DNA of 64,000 bases from Pectobacterium actinidiae (GCF_000803315.1 NZ_JRMH01000001.1:1488001-1552000); one strand, 5' to 3'. Positions 9,052 to 18,918 are shown, numbered from the stretch's first letter. Notes: generated by a model from the letters alone, not told the origin. Made by a program: numbers and translations.

Positions 9052-9222
9052 ATGGCCACGAAAGACTCAGCGCAGGATCCTAAAGAAGTGACGGTCAGCG
9101 AAGGGCTGGCAAAGGTGCATGAGGCGTCAGATCAGTTGACGGAAGAAGATATTGAAGCGCTAGCGGAGGAAGCCAGACAGGCCGCCACGCAGACGCAGAA
9201 AGAATCGGGCAACGCGCCCTAG
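9052..9222 (+). CDS. Small acidic hypothetical protein (56 aa)
   Basis: ATG preceded by a strong GGGAGG site 6 bp upstream; open for 56 codons to TAG. The product is hydrophilic and acidic, rich in Glu, Ala and Gln (TEEDIEALAEEARQAATQTQ). It is probably helical and has no signal peptide, membrane segment or Cys. No family is recognised. Its promoter region carries the perfect Fur palindrome 105 bp upstream, shared with hasI, and patD follows 120 bp later behind its own sigma-54 promoter. Coding status rests on the ribosome site and codon pattern. Confidence 0.6.
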   Translation: MATKDSAQDPKEVTVSEGLAKVHEASDQLTEEDIEALAEEARQAATQTQKESGNAP

Positions 9223-9267
9223 TGTAATGCCACGGGTTGCATAACGGAGCGACAGGTAAGCACAACG

Positions 9268-9283
9268 TGGCAGGTTTTTTGCA
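9268..9283 (+). promoter_or_regulatory. Sigma-54 promoter of patD
   Basis: TGGCAGGTTTTTTGCA keeps the invariant GG and GC exactly 10 nt apart and fits TGGCAC-N5-TTGCA closely. It lies 60 bp before the patD ATG, predicting nitrogen (NtrC-type) control. No clear NtrC site was located. Confidence 0.75.
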
Positions 9284-9342
9284 CAGACATTTTGCAGATA
9301 GTGATGAAAAACAAGACGGTTTTCTCTCTGTAAGGAAAATGT

Positions 9343-10767
9343 ATGCATGACAAATTACTGATAGAAGGCAAGCTGGTCGCGGGGAAAGGCGAGGCGTTGG
9401 CGGTATTCAATCCAGCCACGGGAGAGCAAATTGCCGCCATTGCGCAGGCCGATTTGCACCAGATTGATGCAGCCGTTCTGGCCGCAGAGTCTGCTTTTGC
9501 ACACTGGGGCCAGACCACACCGAAAACGCGTGCGACGCTGCTGCTACAGATTGCCGATGCCATCGAGGAAAACGCCGAGACCTTTGCCGAGCTTGAATCG
9601 CTGAACTGCGGTAAGCCCTACCATGCGGCGCTGAATGATGAAGTGCCTGCGGTCGCCGATGTGTTTCGCTTCTTTGCTGGTGCGGCACGCTGCCTGAGCG
9701 GTTCGGCGGCGGGAGAGTATCTCGAAGGACACACCTCCATGATCCGGCGAGATCCGGTTGGCGTGGTGGCATCCATCGCACCGTGGAATTATCCATTGAT
9801 GATGGCGTCGTGGAAGCTGGCACCCGCGTTGGCGGCAGGAAACTGCGTGGTGCTGAAGCCGGCGGAGCAAACCCCGTTGACCACGTTCTATCTGGCGCAT
9901 CTGCTGGCGGAGATCCTGCCGGCGGGCGTCGTGAATATTGTGTTTGGGCGCGGGGCGGATATCGGCGATGCGCTAACGGGGCATGAGAAAGTCAACATGG
10001 TGTCGTTGACCGGTTCGATTGCGACCGGGGCGCATATTCTGTCGCATACCGCCGCGAGCGTAAAACGCACGCATATGGAGCTGGGCGGCAAAGCGCCGGT
10101 CATTGTCTTCGACGATGCTGATATCGATCAGGTGGTTGATGGTATTCGTAGTTTCGGTTTTTACAATGCGGGGCAGGATTGTACCGCGGCCTGCCGGCTG
10201 TATGTGCAGCGTGCGATCTACGATGAGGTTGTCGAAGCATTAGGAAAAGCCGTGGCGACATTGAAAATGGGCGACCCACACGATGAAACCACCGAACTGG
10301 GCCCGTTGATTACCGAACCACAGTTGGAACGCGTGATTGGCTTTGTCGAACGCGCCAAAGCGCTGCCGCACATTACGGTGGTGACCGGTGGCGAGCGGGT
10401 GAAAGGACAGGGATTCTACTTCCAGCCTACGGTGTTGGCGGGGGCGAAACAGGAGGACGAAATCGTACAGAAAGAGGTGTTTGGCCCGGTGATATCCATT
10501 ACGCCGTTCGACGATGAAGCGCAGGTGATTGGTTGGGCGAATGCCTCACATTACGGACTGGCTTCGTCGGTCTGGACGCGCGATATCGGGCGGGCGCACC
10601 GTCTGGCCGCATGCCTTCAGTACGGCTGTACCTGGGTGAATACCCACTTTATGCTGGTGAGTGAAATGCCACACGGTGGTCAGAAGTTGTCTGGTTACGG
10701 CAAGGATATGTCGATGTACGGTCTGGAAGATTACACTATCGTGCGGCATATCATGATCCGGCACTGA
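9343..10767 (+). CDS. patD: Gamma-aminobutyraldehyde dehydrogenase PatD
   Basis: Cytoplasmic NAD-dependent aldehyde dehydrogenase (474 aa, the same length as E. coli PatD/YdcW) oxidising 4-aminobutanal to GABA in putrescine degradation. The general-base Glu246 is in MELGGKAP and the catalytic Cys280 in GQDCTAAC. The motifs [22 protein letters not shown] and EVFGPV and the C-terminal [19 protein letters not shown] are nearly identical to the E. coli enzyme. The ATG has an AAGGA site. It is followed by patA, which makes its substrate; both carry sigma-54 promoters. Confidence 0.95.
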   Translation: MHDKLLIEGKLVAGKGEALAVFNPATGEQIAAIAQADLHQIDAAVLAAESAFAHWGQTTPKTRATLLLQIADAIEENAETFAELESLNCGKPYHAALNDEVPAVADVFRFFAGAARCLSGSAAGEYLEGHTSMIRRDPVGVVASIAPWNYPLMMASWKLAPALAAGNCVVLKPAEQTPLTTFYLAHLLAEILPAGVVNIVFGRGADIGDALTGHEKVNMVSLTGSIATGAHILSHTAASVKRTHMELGGKAPVIVFDDADIDQVVDGIRSFGFYNAGQDCTAACRLYVQRAIYDEVVEALGKAVATLKMGDPHDETTELGPLITEPQLERVIGFVERAKALPHITVVTGGERVKGQGFYFQPTVLAGAKQEDEIVQKEVFGPVISITPFDDEAQVIGWANASHYGLASSVWTRDIGRAHRLAACLQYGCTWVNTHFMLVSEMPHGGQKLSGYGKDMSMYGLEDYTIVRHIMIRH

Positions 10768-10876
10768 GGAGCTTTTGTCTGCCGCAGGGTTCTACTCGTT
10801 CTGTTAGAGAACGTGGATAATTAGATAGCGCGTTTATCCAGCCTCAGCGTGCACCAAAAAAGGGCGCGCTGGACAA

Positions 10877-10904
10877 AAGCAGGGCATCGGAAGATGTCCT
10901 GCTT
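10877..10904 (+). terminator. Hairpin after patD
   Basis: AAGCAGGGCATC / GATGTCCTGCTT forms a 12-nt arm stem with one mismatch and a 4-nt loop, 110 bp after patD, without a good T-run. The remaining patD-patA gap (10768-11095) holds the patA sigma-54 promoter and AT-rich DNA. Confidence 0.4.
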
Positions 10905-11033
10905 GCCTTCACACTGGCACTCACCCTATCAATTGGTTATTAATTTCAAATATTCGTATTTGGTTCAAATCATCTGCTGAATTTTTGGTTTAGATCGCGT
11001 TTTTGTATTTTATTCTGATTTGGGGCGGGCGAC

Positions 11034-11049
11034 TGGCGTGTTATGTGCA
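11034..11049 (+). promoter_or_regulatory. Sigma-54 promoter of patA
   Basis: TGGCGTGTTATGTGCA has GG and GC separated by exactly 10 nt. The expected start point is near 11061. This leaves an 8-nt leader for an ATG at 11069 but a normal leader for the TTG at 11096. Confidence 0.7.
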
Positions 11050-11053
11050 TTAA

Positions 11054-12502
<1,449 letters not shown>

Positions 12503-12545
12503 AAAACGAGACCGAAACACGCAGCACCCCATTATGTTCACTCCG

Positions 12546-12579
12546 AAAGCCAGTCAGCCACAATTGACTGGCTTTTTTT
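12546..12579 (+). terminator. Rho-independent terminator of patA
   Basis: An 11-bp perfect stem AAAGCCAGTCA / TGACTGGCTTT followed by a run of seven Ts. It lies between patA and the convergent methyltransferase gene and may serve both. Confidence 0.9.
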
Positions 12580-12598
12580 ATCCGATTTTCAATACGGC

Positions 12599-13585
12599 TT
12601 AATGACCTTTGCGGGCGATCAGCACATTCAGCGGTGCCATAGGGAAGGCTTGATGACGATGAGTTTCGACCGAGGTAAAGCCCGCAGCCAGCAACCACTG
12701 CGTCAGTTGGCCTTCACGCGTGACGTGGCGTCCACTCATTTGCATCGGCAGATAAAACGGCAGAACCGGTGCGGCATCCTCCGGCGTTTCGGCAATTTCA
12801 GCCTGTGCCAGAATCAGCGTGCCCTCAGATGTCAGCGTATCGTGGAGCGTGCTCAGCATGGCGGGAATGTCTTCAACAAAATGCAGGAAAGAAGAGCTCC
12901 AAATCAGATCGTATTTTTGGCTGGGAAATGCGCCGCTTTGCGCCGACAGGCGTGCGGATAATCCGGCATCGTCGATATTGCGCTGCGCCACGGCGGCGGT
13001 CTGCGGCAGGTCATACACCGTGCCAGAGATCTGAGCGTGACGCTGCGCCAGTGTAATCGCCACCCAACCGGGGCCACCGCCCAGATCGAGAACGTGCCTG
13101 ATTTGCGGAAAATCCAGCAGGCTGGAGATAAACTGCTCGGCACGGTCGGCTGTTATCGATCGCTGTTCCTGTGCGATTTGCTGTTCTGCGGCGTTGGCCC
13201 ACGCCGCATCGCGCGGCAACTCGCTCAATTGTGTCGGCAAAGGCTGGCGCATACCGTTAGCGAGTCCCTGACCAAACTGGCGCAGGCTGGTCAGGCGAAA
13301 ACGCCACGCATCGCCCAGGAAATGTGCGCTATTTTTACAGAGTACGGCGGCGCAGGCCGGAGCAGTGCGATAGCCGTCATGATGGCGCGTTAAGAGCTGC
13401 ATACTCCACAGAATCTCAAGCAGAAATCCGGTTTTCTCCGGCTGCCAATCCAGCGCTTCCGCCAGCTGTTCCGGTGTGGTGACCTCTTCCAGCCGATCGA
13501 AAATCTGCTGTTCCAGCGCCAGATGTAAAGCGTCAGCCTTTACGCTGCTGGCGGCAAGCTGCCATAACGTCTCTAATGGATTCAT
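12599..13585 (-). CDS. SAM-dependent O-methyltransferase-like protein
   Basis: 328-aa methyltransferase of the plant-type O-methyltransferase fold. The N-terminal dimerisation winged helix (about 1-90) includes DRLEEVTTPEQLAEALDWQPEKTGFLLEIL. The catalytic Rossmann domain carries motif I VLDLGGGPGWVAI and the post-motif acidic residue in GTVYDLP. A later SSFLHFVEDIP segment matches the catalytic region, but the usual His/Glu pair was not verified. Substrate unknown. It diverges from an AraC regulator across a Fur-like box at 13636-13654, which suggests an iron-linked role such as modification of a siderophore, catecholate or signal. That is inference. Confidence 0.8.
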   Translation of the reverse strand: MNPLETLWQLAASSVKADALHLALEQQIFDRLEEVTTPEQLAEALDWQPEKTGFLLEILWSMQLLTRHHDGYRTAPACAAVLCKNSAHFLGDAWRFRLTSLRQFGQGLANGMRQPLPTQLSELPRDAAWANAAEQQIAQEQRSITADRAEQFISSLLDFPQIRHVLDLGGGPGWVAITLAQRHAQISGTVYDLPQTAAVAQRNIDDAGLSARLSAQSGAFPSQKYDLIWSSSFLHFVEDIPAMLSTLHDTLTSEGTLILAQAEIAETPEDAAPVLPFYLPMQMSGRHVTREGQLTQWLLAAGFTSVETHRHQAFPMAPLNVLIARKGH

Positions 13586-13635
13586 AAACGGTTTTTCTCA
13601 TTGATGGTCAGTCGATAGGGAATATGCTATCTATA

Positions 13636-13654
13636 AATGAGAATGGTTATTATG
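13636..13654. promoter_or_regulatory. Fur-like box between the methyltransferase and AraC genes
   Basis: Core TGAGAATGGTTATTA matches 12 of 14 defined positions of the 7-1-7 Fur model. It differs by one base from the Fur-like core before the ybtP homologue (48090-48104). It overlaps the first in-frame ATG of the AraC frame (13637), so translation should start further on. Confidence 0.6.
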
Positions 13655-13684
13655 TTCATTGTTATGCGAGGCGGCGTTTTTCAT

Positions 13685-14641
13685 ATGCGAAACGGCGGGG
13701 GAAAGAGGGTGCAAAGACAGCAGCAGGGGCGAGAGGGATTGTCATCTGGCGATCAATGCCGTATAGGGGAGGTTCGTTCTGATTCGCGTCGAACACTGCC
13801 GGGCGAAATCGGTGAATGCTGGTCGGATTTTAGCCATATCGACACGGATCTGTCGCTGGCGCGGTCGCAATATCGCCCGCATCGCGCGCTGGTGGAGGAA
13901 ACCCACAACCCTCATTCACAGCCGATGCTGGTGATGACGTTTGCGTTGGCTGGGGAATCGGCCTATTACGATAGTAGTGGTTCACAGATCTGGTTTCGTC
14001 AACAGCATGTCACCATCACGACGTTTGGTACCAGCGTGGGTGAACGCCATTATCAGGCTCAACAGCAGGTCGATCAGCTACGGCTGCTGGTGGGCAAAAC
14101 GGCGGCGACTCGCTATTTTGGCGCGAACTGTGCAGAGCAGCTATTCAGTGACGATGGGGTAGAGCAGCGCGCGTTTACGCCCCTATCTGCGGCCAGTCAG
14201 GTTCATGTCAATGCGCTGTGCGCTGACGCCGATCCGTTGAATCGCCATATCCATGCTTTAAGCCTGTTGTCACAGTATCGACATCTTCTGCAACCGAAGA
14301 GCGAACGCGGCGGTATCCATCCGCAGGAACGGCAACAGTTGGAACAAGTATGCCGGTGGATGCGTGAACATTTGGCTGAACCGCTGACGCTAGCCTGTAT
14401 TGCTGCGCAGGCTGGAATGAGTGAATCCAGACTCAAACTCGGGTTTTACCGCTGTTTTACGACCACGCCGGGTCAAATGCTATTGCGGATGCGGATGGAA
14501 CGAGCGCACCAGCTATTGGAACAGGGGTTTCAGGTGGCTCAGACCGCCTGGCAAGTTGGCTATCGGCATCCGGCTAATTTTAGCCTGGCATTTACGCGTT
14601 ATTTTAAACGTAACCCGAAAATGATTACTTCGCGTAAGTAA
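13685..14641 (+). CDS. AraC-family regulator, PchR/YbtA-like
   Basis: Transcription regulator with a C-terminal AraC DNA-binding domain (last 100 residues: LAEPLTLACIAAQAGMSESRLKLGFYRCF and TAWQVGYRHPANFSLAFTRYFKRNP). The N-terminal sensing domain resembles that of siderophore-responsive PchR/YbtA/AlcR proteins. The start is uncertain: ATGs at 13637 and 13664 lie in or next to the Fur-like box. The ATG at 13685 has a distant GAGG, and a GTG at 13708 has a purine-rich leader. The likely target is the divergent methyltransferase gene or a siderophore system elsewhere. Confidence 0.82.
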   Translation: MRNGGGKRVQRQQQGREGLSSGDQCRIGEVRSDSRRTLPGEIGECWSDFSHIDTDLSLARSQYRPHRALVEETHNPHSQPMLVMTFALAGESAYYDSSGSQIWFRQQHVTITTFGTSVGERHYQAQQQVDQLRLLVGKTAATRYFGANCAEQLFSDDGVEQRAFTPLSAASQVHVNALCADADPLNRHIHALSLLSQYRHLLQPKSERGGIHPQERQQLEQVCRWMREHLAEPLTLACIAAQAGMSESRLKLGFYRCFTTTPGQMLLRMRMERAHQLLEQGFQVAQTAWQVGYRHPANFSLAFTRYFKRNPKMITSRK

Positions 14642-14776
14642 AATATTTCATTGAAGACAATATGAACGTTTTGTCATAACCCTTTACGATTATTTTCCTT
14701 TCATTATATTTCAGTGCGTTATTTAGGCATACAGCGGCATGCTCGGACGTGAAACCTAGCCTTTGTGTAAATTCTT

Positions 14777-14783
14777 CTATACT
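14777..14783 (+). promoter_or_regulatory. Possible RpoS-type -10 of proP
   Basis: CTATACT in the context TTCTTCTATACTCC matches the sigma-S preferred -10. E. coli proP has an RpoS/Fis-dependent P2 promoter. The rest of 14642-14924 is AT-rich, with no gene. Confidence 0.35.
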
Positions 14784-14924
14784 CCATTCAGTAGTATCAA
14801 CGTGTAATGACTATTGCGGCCAACAACCTGTTCATTTTTTAGTGTGCAGTCGGGTGGTTCCCTGTGCATGAAATAGGCAGTTTTATTTTTATAAATGGTC
14901 GCTTTTTAAGCAAAGGAAGAAAGG

Positions 14925-16427
14925 ATGAGATTAAAAAAGAAAAAAATTGAACCGATGAAAATTCAGGACATAACCATTATCGATAATGCCAGACTCAAGA
15001 AAGCCATTACCGCTGCCGCATTGGGTAATGCCATGGAATGGTTTGATTTTGGCGTATATGGTTTTGTGGCGTATGCGCTCGGGCAGGTCTTTTTCCCCGG
15101 CGCCGATCCGGGGGTGCAAATGATTGCCGCGCTGGCAACGTTCTCGGTTCCCTTTTTGGTTCGGCCATTAGGCGGGATATTTTTTGGTGCGATGGGGGAT
15201 AAATTTGGTCGCCAGAAAGTCTTGTCGATCACCATTATTATCATGTCGGTAAGCACATTCTGTATCGGCCTGATTCCTTCCTATGAATCGATCGGTATTT
15301 GGGCACCGATATTATTGCTGCTGGCTAAATTGGCACAGGGATTCTCCGTCGGGGGGGAATATACCGGTGCGGCTGTTTTCGTTGCCGAATATTCCCCGGA
15401 CAGGCGACGTGGCTTTTTAGGTAGCTGGCTGGATTTCGGGTCTATCGCTGGGTTTGTCATGGGGGCTGGCGTCGTGGTGCTGATTTCCTCCATCGTAGGG
15501 GAAGACAGTTTTCTGGACTGGGGATGGCGTATTCCGTTCTTTATTGCCGCGCCGCTTGGGTTAATCGGTATTTATCTGCGCCATGCGCTGGAGGAAACAC
15601 CGACGTTCCAACAGCATGTTGACAATATCGATAAAGAATCGAAAGACAGCATTCAATCCCCGCCGAAGATTTCCCTGCGTGAGATCGTGACCAAGCAATG
15701 GAGAGGGTTACTGGTTTGTATCGGAATGGTGATTACCACCAATGTGACCTATTACATGCTGCTGACCTATATGCCGAGTTACCTCTCACACAGCCTGAAT
15801 TACTCTGAAGATCATGGGGTGATGATTATCATCGCCGTCATGATCGGGATGCTGTTTGTGCAGCCAGTGATGGGGCTGATGAGCGATCGCTATGGGCGTA
15901 AACCGTTTATTATTTGCGGCAGCATCGGGTTACTGCTGCTGTCAGTTCCCAGCTTCATTTTGATCAACAGCGATGTGATTGGGCTGATTTTCTGCGGGTT
16001 ATTGATGCTGGCTGTATTGCTGAATTCCTTCACGGGGGTGATGGCGTCGACGCTTCCTGCACTGTTCCCTACGCATATTCGTTATAGCGCGCTGGCGACG
16101 TCATTTAATGTTTCCGTGCTGGTCGCGGGCTTTACGCCGACGGCAGCGGCCTGGCTGGTGGAGTCTAGCGGTAATTTGTATATGCCCGCGTACTATTTGA
16201 TGGTGATTGGGTTGATCGGCCTGATTACCGGGATGTCGATGCGAGAAACCGCTAACAAGCCACTGAAAGGTGCCACGCCTGCGGCGTCGGATCGGACGGA
16301 AGCCAAAGAGCTGTTGCAGGAACAGTACGACAATATTGAGCAGAAAATAGAAGATATTGATGAGCAAATTGCCGAACTGGAGAAGAAAAGAAAACGGCTG
16401 TCCGAACAGCATCCTGAAATTAATTAG
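14925..16427 (+). CDS. proP: ProP, proline/glycine-betaine/ectoine:H+ symporter
   Basis: MFS osmosensor-transporter (500 aa, like E. coli ProP) that accumulates compatible solutes under high osmolality. The protein aligns almost throughout with E. coli ProP: GNAMEWFDFGVYGFVAYALG, FLVRPLGGIFFGAMGDKFGR, KLAQGFSVGGEYTGAAVFVAEY, LFPTHIRYSALATSFN. Twelve membrane helices precede a C-terminal coiled coil (EQYDNIEQKIEDIDEQIAEL), the osmoregulatory tail of the long ProP type. The ATG has an AAGGAAG site. It is a single gene closed by a terminator. Confidence 0.97.
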   Translation: MRLKKKKIEPMKIQDITIIDNARLKKAITAAALGNAMEWFDFGVYGFVAYALGQVFFPGADPGVQMIAALATFSVPFLVRPLGGIFFGAMGDKFGRQKVLSITIIIMSVSTFCIGLIPSYESIGIWAPILLLLAKLAQGFSVGGEYTGAAVFVAEYSPDRRRGFLGSWLDFGSIAGFVMGAGVVVLISSIVGEDSFLDWGWRIPFFIAAPLGLIGIYLRHALEETPTFQQHVDNIDKESKDSIQSPPKISLREIVTKQWRGLLVCIGMVITTNVTYYMLLTYMPSYLSHSLNYSEDHGVMIIIAVMIGMLFVQPVMGLMSDRYGRKPFIICGSIGLLLLSVPSFILINSDVIGLIFCGLLMLAVLLNSFTGVMASTLPALFPTHIRYSALATSFNVSVLVAGFTPTAAAWLVESSGNLYMPAYYLMVIGLIGLITGMSMRETANKPLKGATPAASDRTEAKELLQEQYDNIEQKIEDIDEQIAELEKKRKRLSEQHPEIN

Positions 16428-16450
16428 CCTCAATTTTACTGTCTTCAGCA

Positions 16451-16473
16451 AGCGCCACAGATGTGGCGCTTTC
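16451..16473 (+). terminator. Terminator after proP
   Basis: AGCGCCACA / TGTGGCGCT, a 9-bp perfect stem with a 2-nt gap, followed by TTTC, 24 bp after the proP stop. Confidence 0.75.
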
Positions 16474-16487
16474 ATTGTCAGCCTTAA

Positions 16488-17090
16488 ACCACCTCCTCGG
16501 GAGGTGGTGATTGTCCCTGTGAGGCTATAGCCTGAAGGAAGCCCATGCCAGAAAATTCCAGCTTACTCACCACAAGTAAGAAGGAAATCACTGACATGAG
16601 CAGTTATAGAAGTTCAGCACATGTGTTTTGGCGTTGCAAATACCACTTGGTTTGGACCCCAAAATATCGCTACAAGATTTTAACGGGCACAGTAGGGAAA
16701 GAGCTTTACCGTTCGATTTACATACTTTGCAATATGAAAGATTGCGAGATATTGGAACTAAATGTTCAACCAGACCATGTTCATCTTGTCGTGATGGTTC
16801 CACCGAAACTCTCAATTTCAACGCTAATGGGCGTCCTGAAAGGGCGCACGGCAATTCGTCTCTACAATAAATTCCCGCATATAAGAAAGAAACTGTGGGG
16901 CAATCACTTTTGGGCTAGAGGATACTTTGCGGACACGGTGGGAGTGAACGAAGAAATTATCAGACGTTACGTGAGGCATCAGGATAAGAAAGACCAAGAA
17001 TACGAACAGCAAATGGAGTTATTGCAGGATTAAAACGGACAAGGCCCCCTTCTAGGGGGCCCCACTTAAAGCCACCTCTTCAAGAGGTGG
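16488..17090 (+). mobile_element. IS200-type insertion sequence (IS200/IS605 family)
   Basis: A single tnpA gene flanked by the subterminal hairpins typical of Y1 transposase elements. The left hairpin (16488-16508) has a 9-bp stem ACCACCTCC / GGAGGTGGT. The right hairpin (17072-17090) has CCACCTCT / AGAGGTGG. The two hairpins are near copies, as expected if TnpA binds both. A third hairpin, GGCCCCC / GGGGGCC (17043-17061), just after tnpA is a terminator. There are no terminal inverted repeats or target duplication, as is normal for the family. Exact ends are a few bases outside the hairpins. No tnpB is present. Confidence 0.85.
16596..17033 (+). CDS. tnpA: IS200-type Y1 transposase TnpA
   Basis: Single-strand HUH transposase, 145 aa from the ATG at 16596 (site AAGGAA). 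A longer frame from 16545 adds 17 unlikely residues. The HUH pair is His61 and His63 in QPDHVHLV, and the catalytic tyrosine is Tyr125 in RRYVRHQ. VFWRCKYHLVWTPKYRYKIL is the usual N-terminal signature. All catalytic residues are present, so it is likely functional. Confidence 0.93.
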   Translation: MSSYRSSAHVFWRCKYHLVWTPKYRYKILTGTVGKELYRSIYILCNMKDCEILELNVQPDHVHLVVMVPPKLSISTLMGVLKGRTAIRLYNKFPHIRKKLWGNHFWARGYFADTVGVNEEIIRRYVRHQDKKDQEYEQQMELLQD

Positions 17091-17133
17091 ATTTTACTAT
17101 CTCCCTTCCTGTACGATTCTGGCATTCTCAATT

Positions 17134-17151
17134 GTTATGTTATAACATAAC
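17134..17151. promoter_or_regulatory. Zur box of aztD
   Basis: GTTATGTTATAACATAAC is a perfect 18-bp palindrome matching the enterobacterial Zur consensus core (TGTTATAnTATAACA type). It ends 31 bp before the aztD ATG. Near-identical copies lie at 18835-18852 and 26886-26903. Confidence 0.85.
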
Positions 17152-17182
17152 TTAAAATCACAATGACATCACGGAGAGAAAG

Positions 17183-18502
17183 ATGCAGAAAACGACAATC
17201 GCAGCGACTCTGGCGCTGTTGGTGGGGGCGGGGAGTACAAGTGTTCAGGCGCACGATCATGAGGTATTGCGCGGACGGTTAATCTTTTCCGATCACCAGA
17301 AACCGACGCTCAGCGTGCTGGATCTGGATACCTTCAAGGTTACGCATACCTTTGACGTAGGTCGGGCGAATGCGTCGCTGGTGCCTACCGAGGATGGTCG
17401 ATTCACAATCGTCAACCTTTACGATAACGCTGGTACGATTACTTTTCTTGATACTGGCCTGACCTATGAATCGCACGATGATCATCTGGACGTGCATAAA
17501 GGTGAGCCACGTCTTCTGCCGCTGCGGGTGACGGGAGACAAACCTTCGCATATTACCTCGGAAAATGGCTGGGTGGCCTGGTCGTACGATGGGTTACGCC
17601 CGTGGGATGGCCCCAGCAAACCAGAATCGGTCATGATCCGCTTGTCGGATCTGGATAGCGCGAATCCCGTGGTGGAGAAGCGTAAAAGCCCGGCACCGCA
17701 GCACGGCATCACTGCACCGTTGGGGAATAATCAGTGGCTGATTTCTGTGCCGAAAGCGACTTATGCCAAAGGGGATGATAAAACGGTGACGTCGCGCCCT
17801 AATGGTTTTGTCGTCTATCAACAGGACAAGAACTGGAAAGCGATAGCAGACTTTAATCAGGAGCAGGATCCACAGCGTTCTTGTAAAGAGTTTCACGGGC
17901 ACAGTGCGCTAAATCACGTCCACGTTTTTGGCTGTAACGCGACATTGTCGAATGGCGATGTGAAAAGTGACGGCGGTGTTTTGATCGTAAAACAGCAGAG
18001 TGAGAAATGGGTATCACACAAGCTGGCTTATCCTGACGATCGCCGTACCAGTACGCTGAAATCTGGCCTGCAAGGCACTTATGTGATTGGTAATTACGGT
18101 GGGCTGGGCGGGCAGCCGTTTAATGCACTCATTCGCATCGATCCTCAGGCTAAAAAACTCACGGCACAGGATGTGTTCTCTATCCCAGACGCTCAGGCCG
18201 TGTGCAAATTTGAAGTCTCTGCTGATGGCAAGCGGGTCGCCAACCTGACGCCGGATGGCAAACTGAGGTTGTATGACGTTGCACCAGACTGGAAGCAAAT
18301 CGCCAGCTTTGATGCGGTTGAGGCGTTTGACTGCGCTTACGGTGCGAAAACGCCAACGCCGTCGCTCGCTATTGTCGGTGGCAGCGTGTACGTCAGCGAT
18401 CCGGTGAACCAGCGCATTCGTGAATTTTATCTGAACAGCGCGAAGCAGGGACTGGATATTAAGATTGATGGTGCGCCTACCGAACTGGCAGGCAAGCGCT
18501 AA
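17183..18502 (+). CDS. aztD: AztD-like periplasmic zinc metallochaperone
   Basis: Exported beta-propeller protein (439 aa) of the AztD family, which hands zinc to the binding protein AztC in other bacteria. The signal peptide (1-23, ending SVQA) is followed at once by HDHE, the N-terminal metal-binding His motif. A second His/Asp cluster is ESHDDHLDVHKG, and FHGHSALNHVHVFGC is a third His-rich block. Cys residues at SCKEFHG, FGCNA, VCKFE and DCAYG could form disulfides. A Zur box lies 31 bp upstream and the site is GGAGAGA. No aztABC genes are in the window, so its partner may be ZnuA or the Zur-controlled importer at 20.5-26.9 kb. Confidence 0.85.
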   Translation: MQKTTIAATLALLVGAGSTSVQAHDHEVLRGRLIFSDHQKPTLSVLDLDTFKVTHTFDVGRANASLVPTEDGRFTIVNLYDNAGTITFLDTGLTYESHDDHLDVHKGEPRLLPLRVTGDKPSHITSENGWVAWSYDGLRPWDGPSKPESVMIRLSDLDSANPVVEKRKSPAPQHGITAPLGNNQWLISVPKATYAKGDDKTVTSRPNGFVVYQQDKNWKAIADFNQEQDPQRSCKEFHGHSALNHVHVFGCNATLSNGDVKSDGGVLIVKQQSEKWVSHKLAYPDDRRTSTLKSGLQGTYVIGNYGGLGGQPFNALIRIDPQAKKLTAQDVFSIPDAQAVCKFEVSADGKRVANLTPDGKLRLYDVAPDWKQIASFDAVEAFDCAYGAKTPTPSLAIVGGSVYVSDPVNQRIREFYLNSAKQGLDIKIDGAPTELAGKR

Positions 18503-18571
18503 AGCATCGATTGGAACAGAAGCAGTACGTGGGCAGGGATGCCCACATTCTCTCTACTTACGAGGCTGCGC

Positions 18572-18811
18572 TTAGCGACCAATAAGCCGCAACTGGGTGC
18601 AAAATGGGCAACCGCAGCCGTTAACGGAGGTGGCATCACACTGTCCGGGGTGAATCGTTTCCAGCCCCATTGGCGTAAAGCCAGAAAAGGTGCGCTTAGC
18701 CTCACCGATATTGCGTAATCCAGAATCATCGGACTGGGCTATTTTCGCCTGAAACGCAGAGGCTTGCGTCGCGACGAGGGAAAGAAACAGAATTGACAGA
18801 CCTTTTTTCAT
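18572..18811 (-). CDS. Small exported Cys-rich protein under Zur control
   Basis: 79-aa protein with a clear signal peptide (MKKGLSILFLSLVATQASA, cut near 19), leaving about 60 residues. The C-terminus holds all four cysteines in the pattern C58-x7-C66-x-C68-x2-C71 (QCDATSVNGCGCPFCTQL), with His54 just before. That pattern suits a Zn(Cys)4/Cys3His site or two disulfides. No family is recognised. A Zur box (17 of 18 bases identical to the aztD box) lies 23 bp upstream of the ATG, so it should be made only when zinc is scarce. It is convergent with aztD (69 bp between stops). Confidence 0.8.
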   Translation of the reverse strand: MKKGLSILFLSLVATQASAFQAKIAQSDDSGLRNIGEAKRTFSGFTPMGLETIHPGQCDATSVNGCGCPFCTQLRLIGR

Positions 18812-18834
18812 CGGGCTTATCCGCTATGGAATTT

Positions 18835-18852
18835 GTTCTGTTATAACATAAC
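18835..18852. promoter_or_regulatory. Zur box of the small Cys-rich protein gene
   Basis: GTTCTGTTATAACATAAC differs at one position from the perfect palindrome before aztD. It lies 23 bp upstream of the ATG at 18811. Confidence 0.82.
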
Positions 18853-18871
18853 GTATTGGGTCGCACCAGAG

Positions 18872-18899
18872 CAGCCGACTGCCCGAATCGCGTCGGCTG
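18872..18899 (-). terminator. Hairpin after amn
   Basis: CAGCCGAC / GTCGGCTG, an 8-bp stem with a 12-nt loop, 19 bp after the amn stop and before the Zur box of the next gene on the same strand. There is no T-run, so termination is uncertain. Confidence 0.45.
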
Positions 18900-18918
18900 T
18901 CTGAACAACGTCGTTCAA

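Noticed and set aside
12602..13393. Plus-strand frames of 60-119 codons opposite the methyltransferase
   Set aside because: Antisense shadows of a protein with clear methyltransferase motifs; no ribosome sites.
13637..13684. AraC start at ATG 13637
   Set aside because: It lies inside the Fur-like palindrome and lacks a ribosome site; translation is likely to start at 13685 or later.
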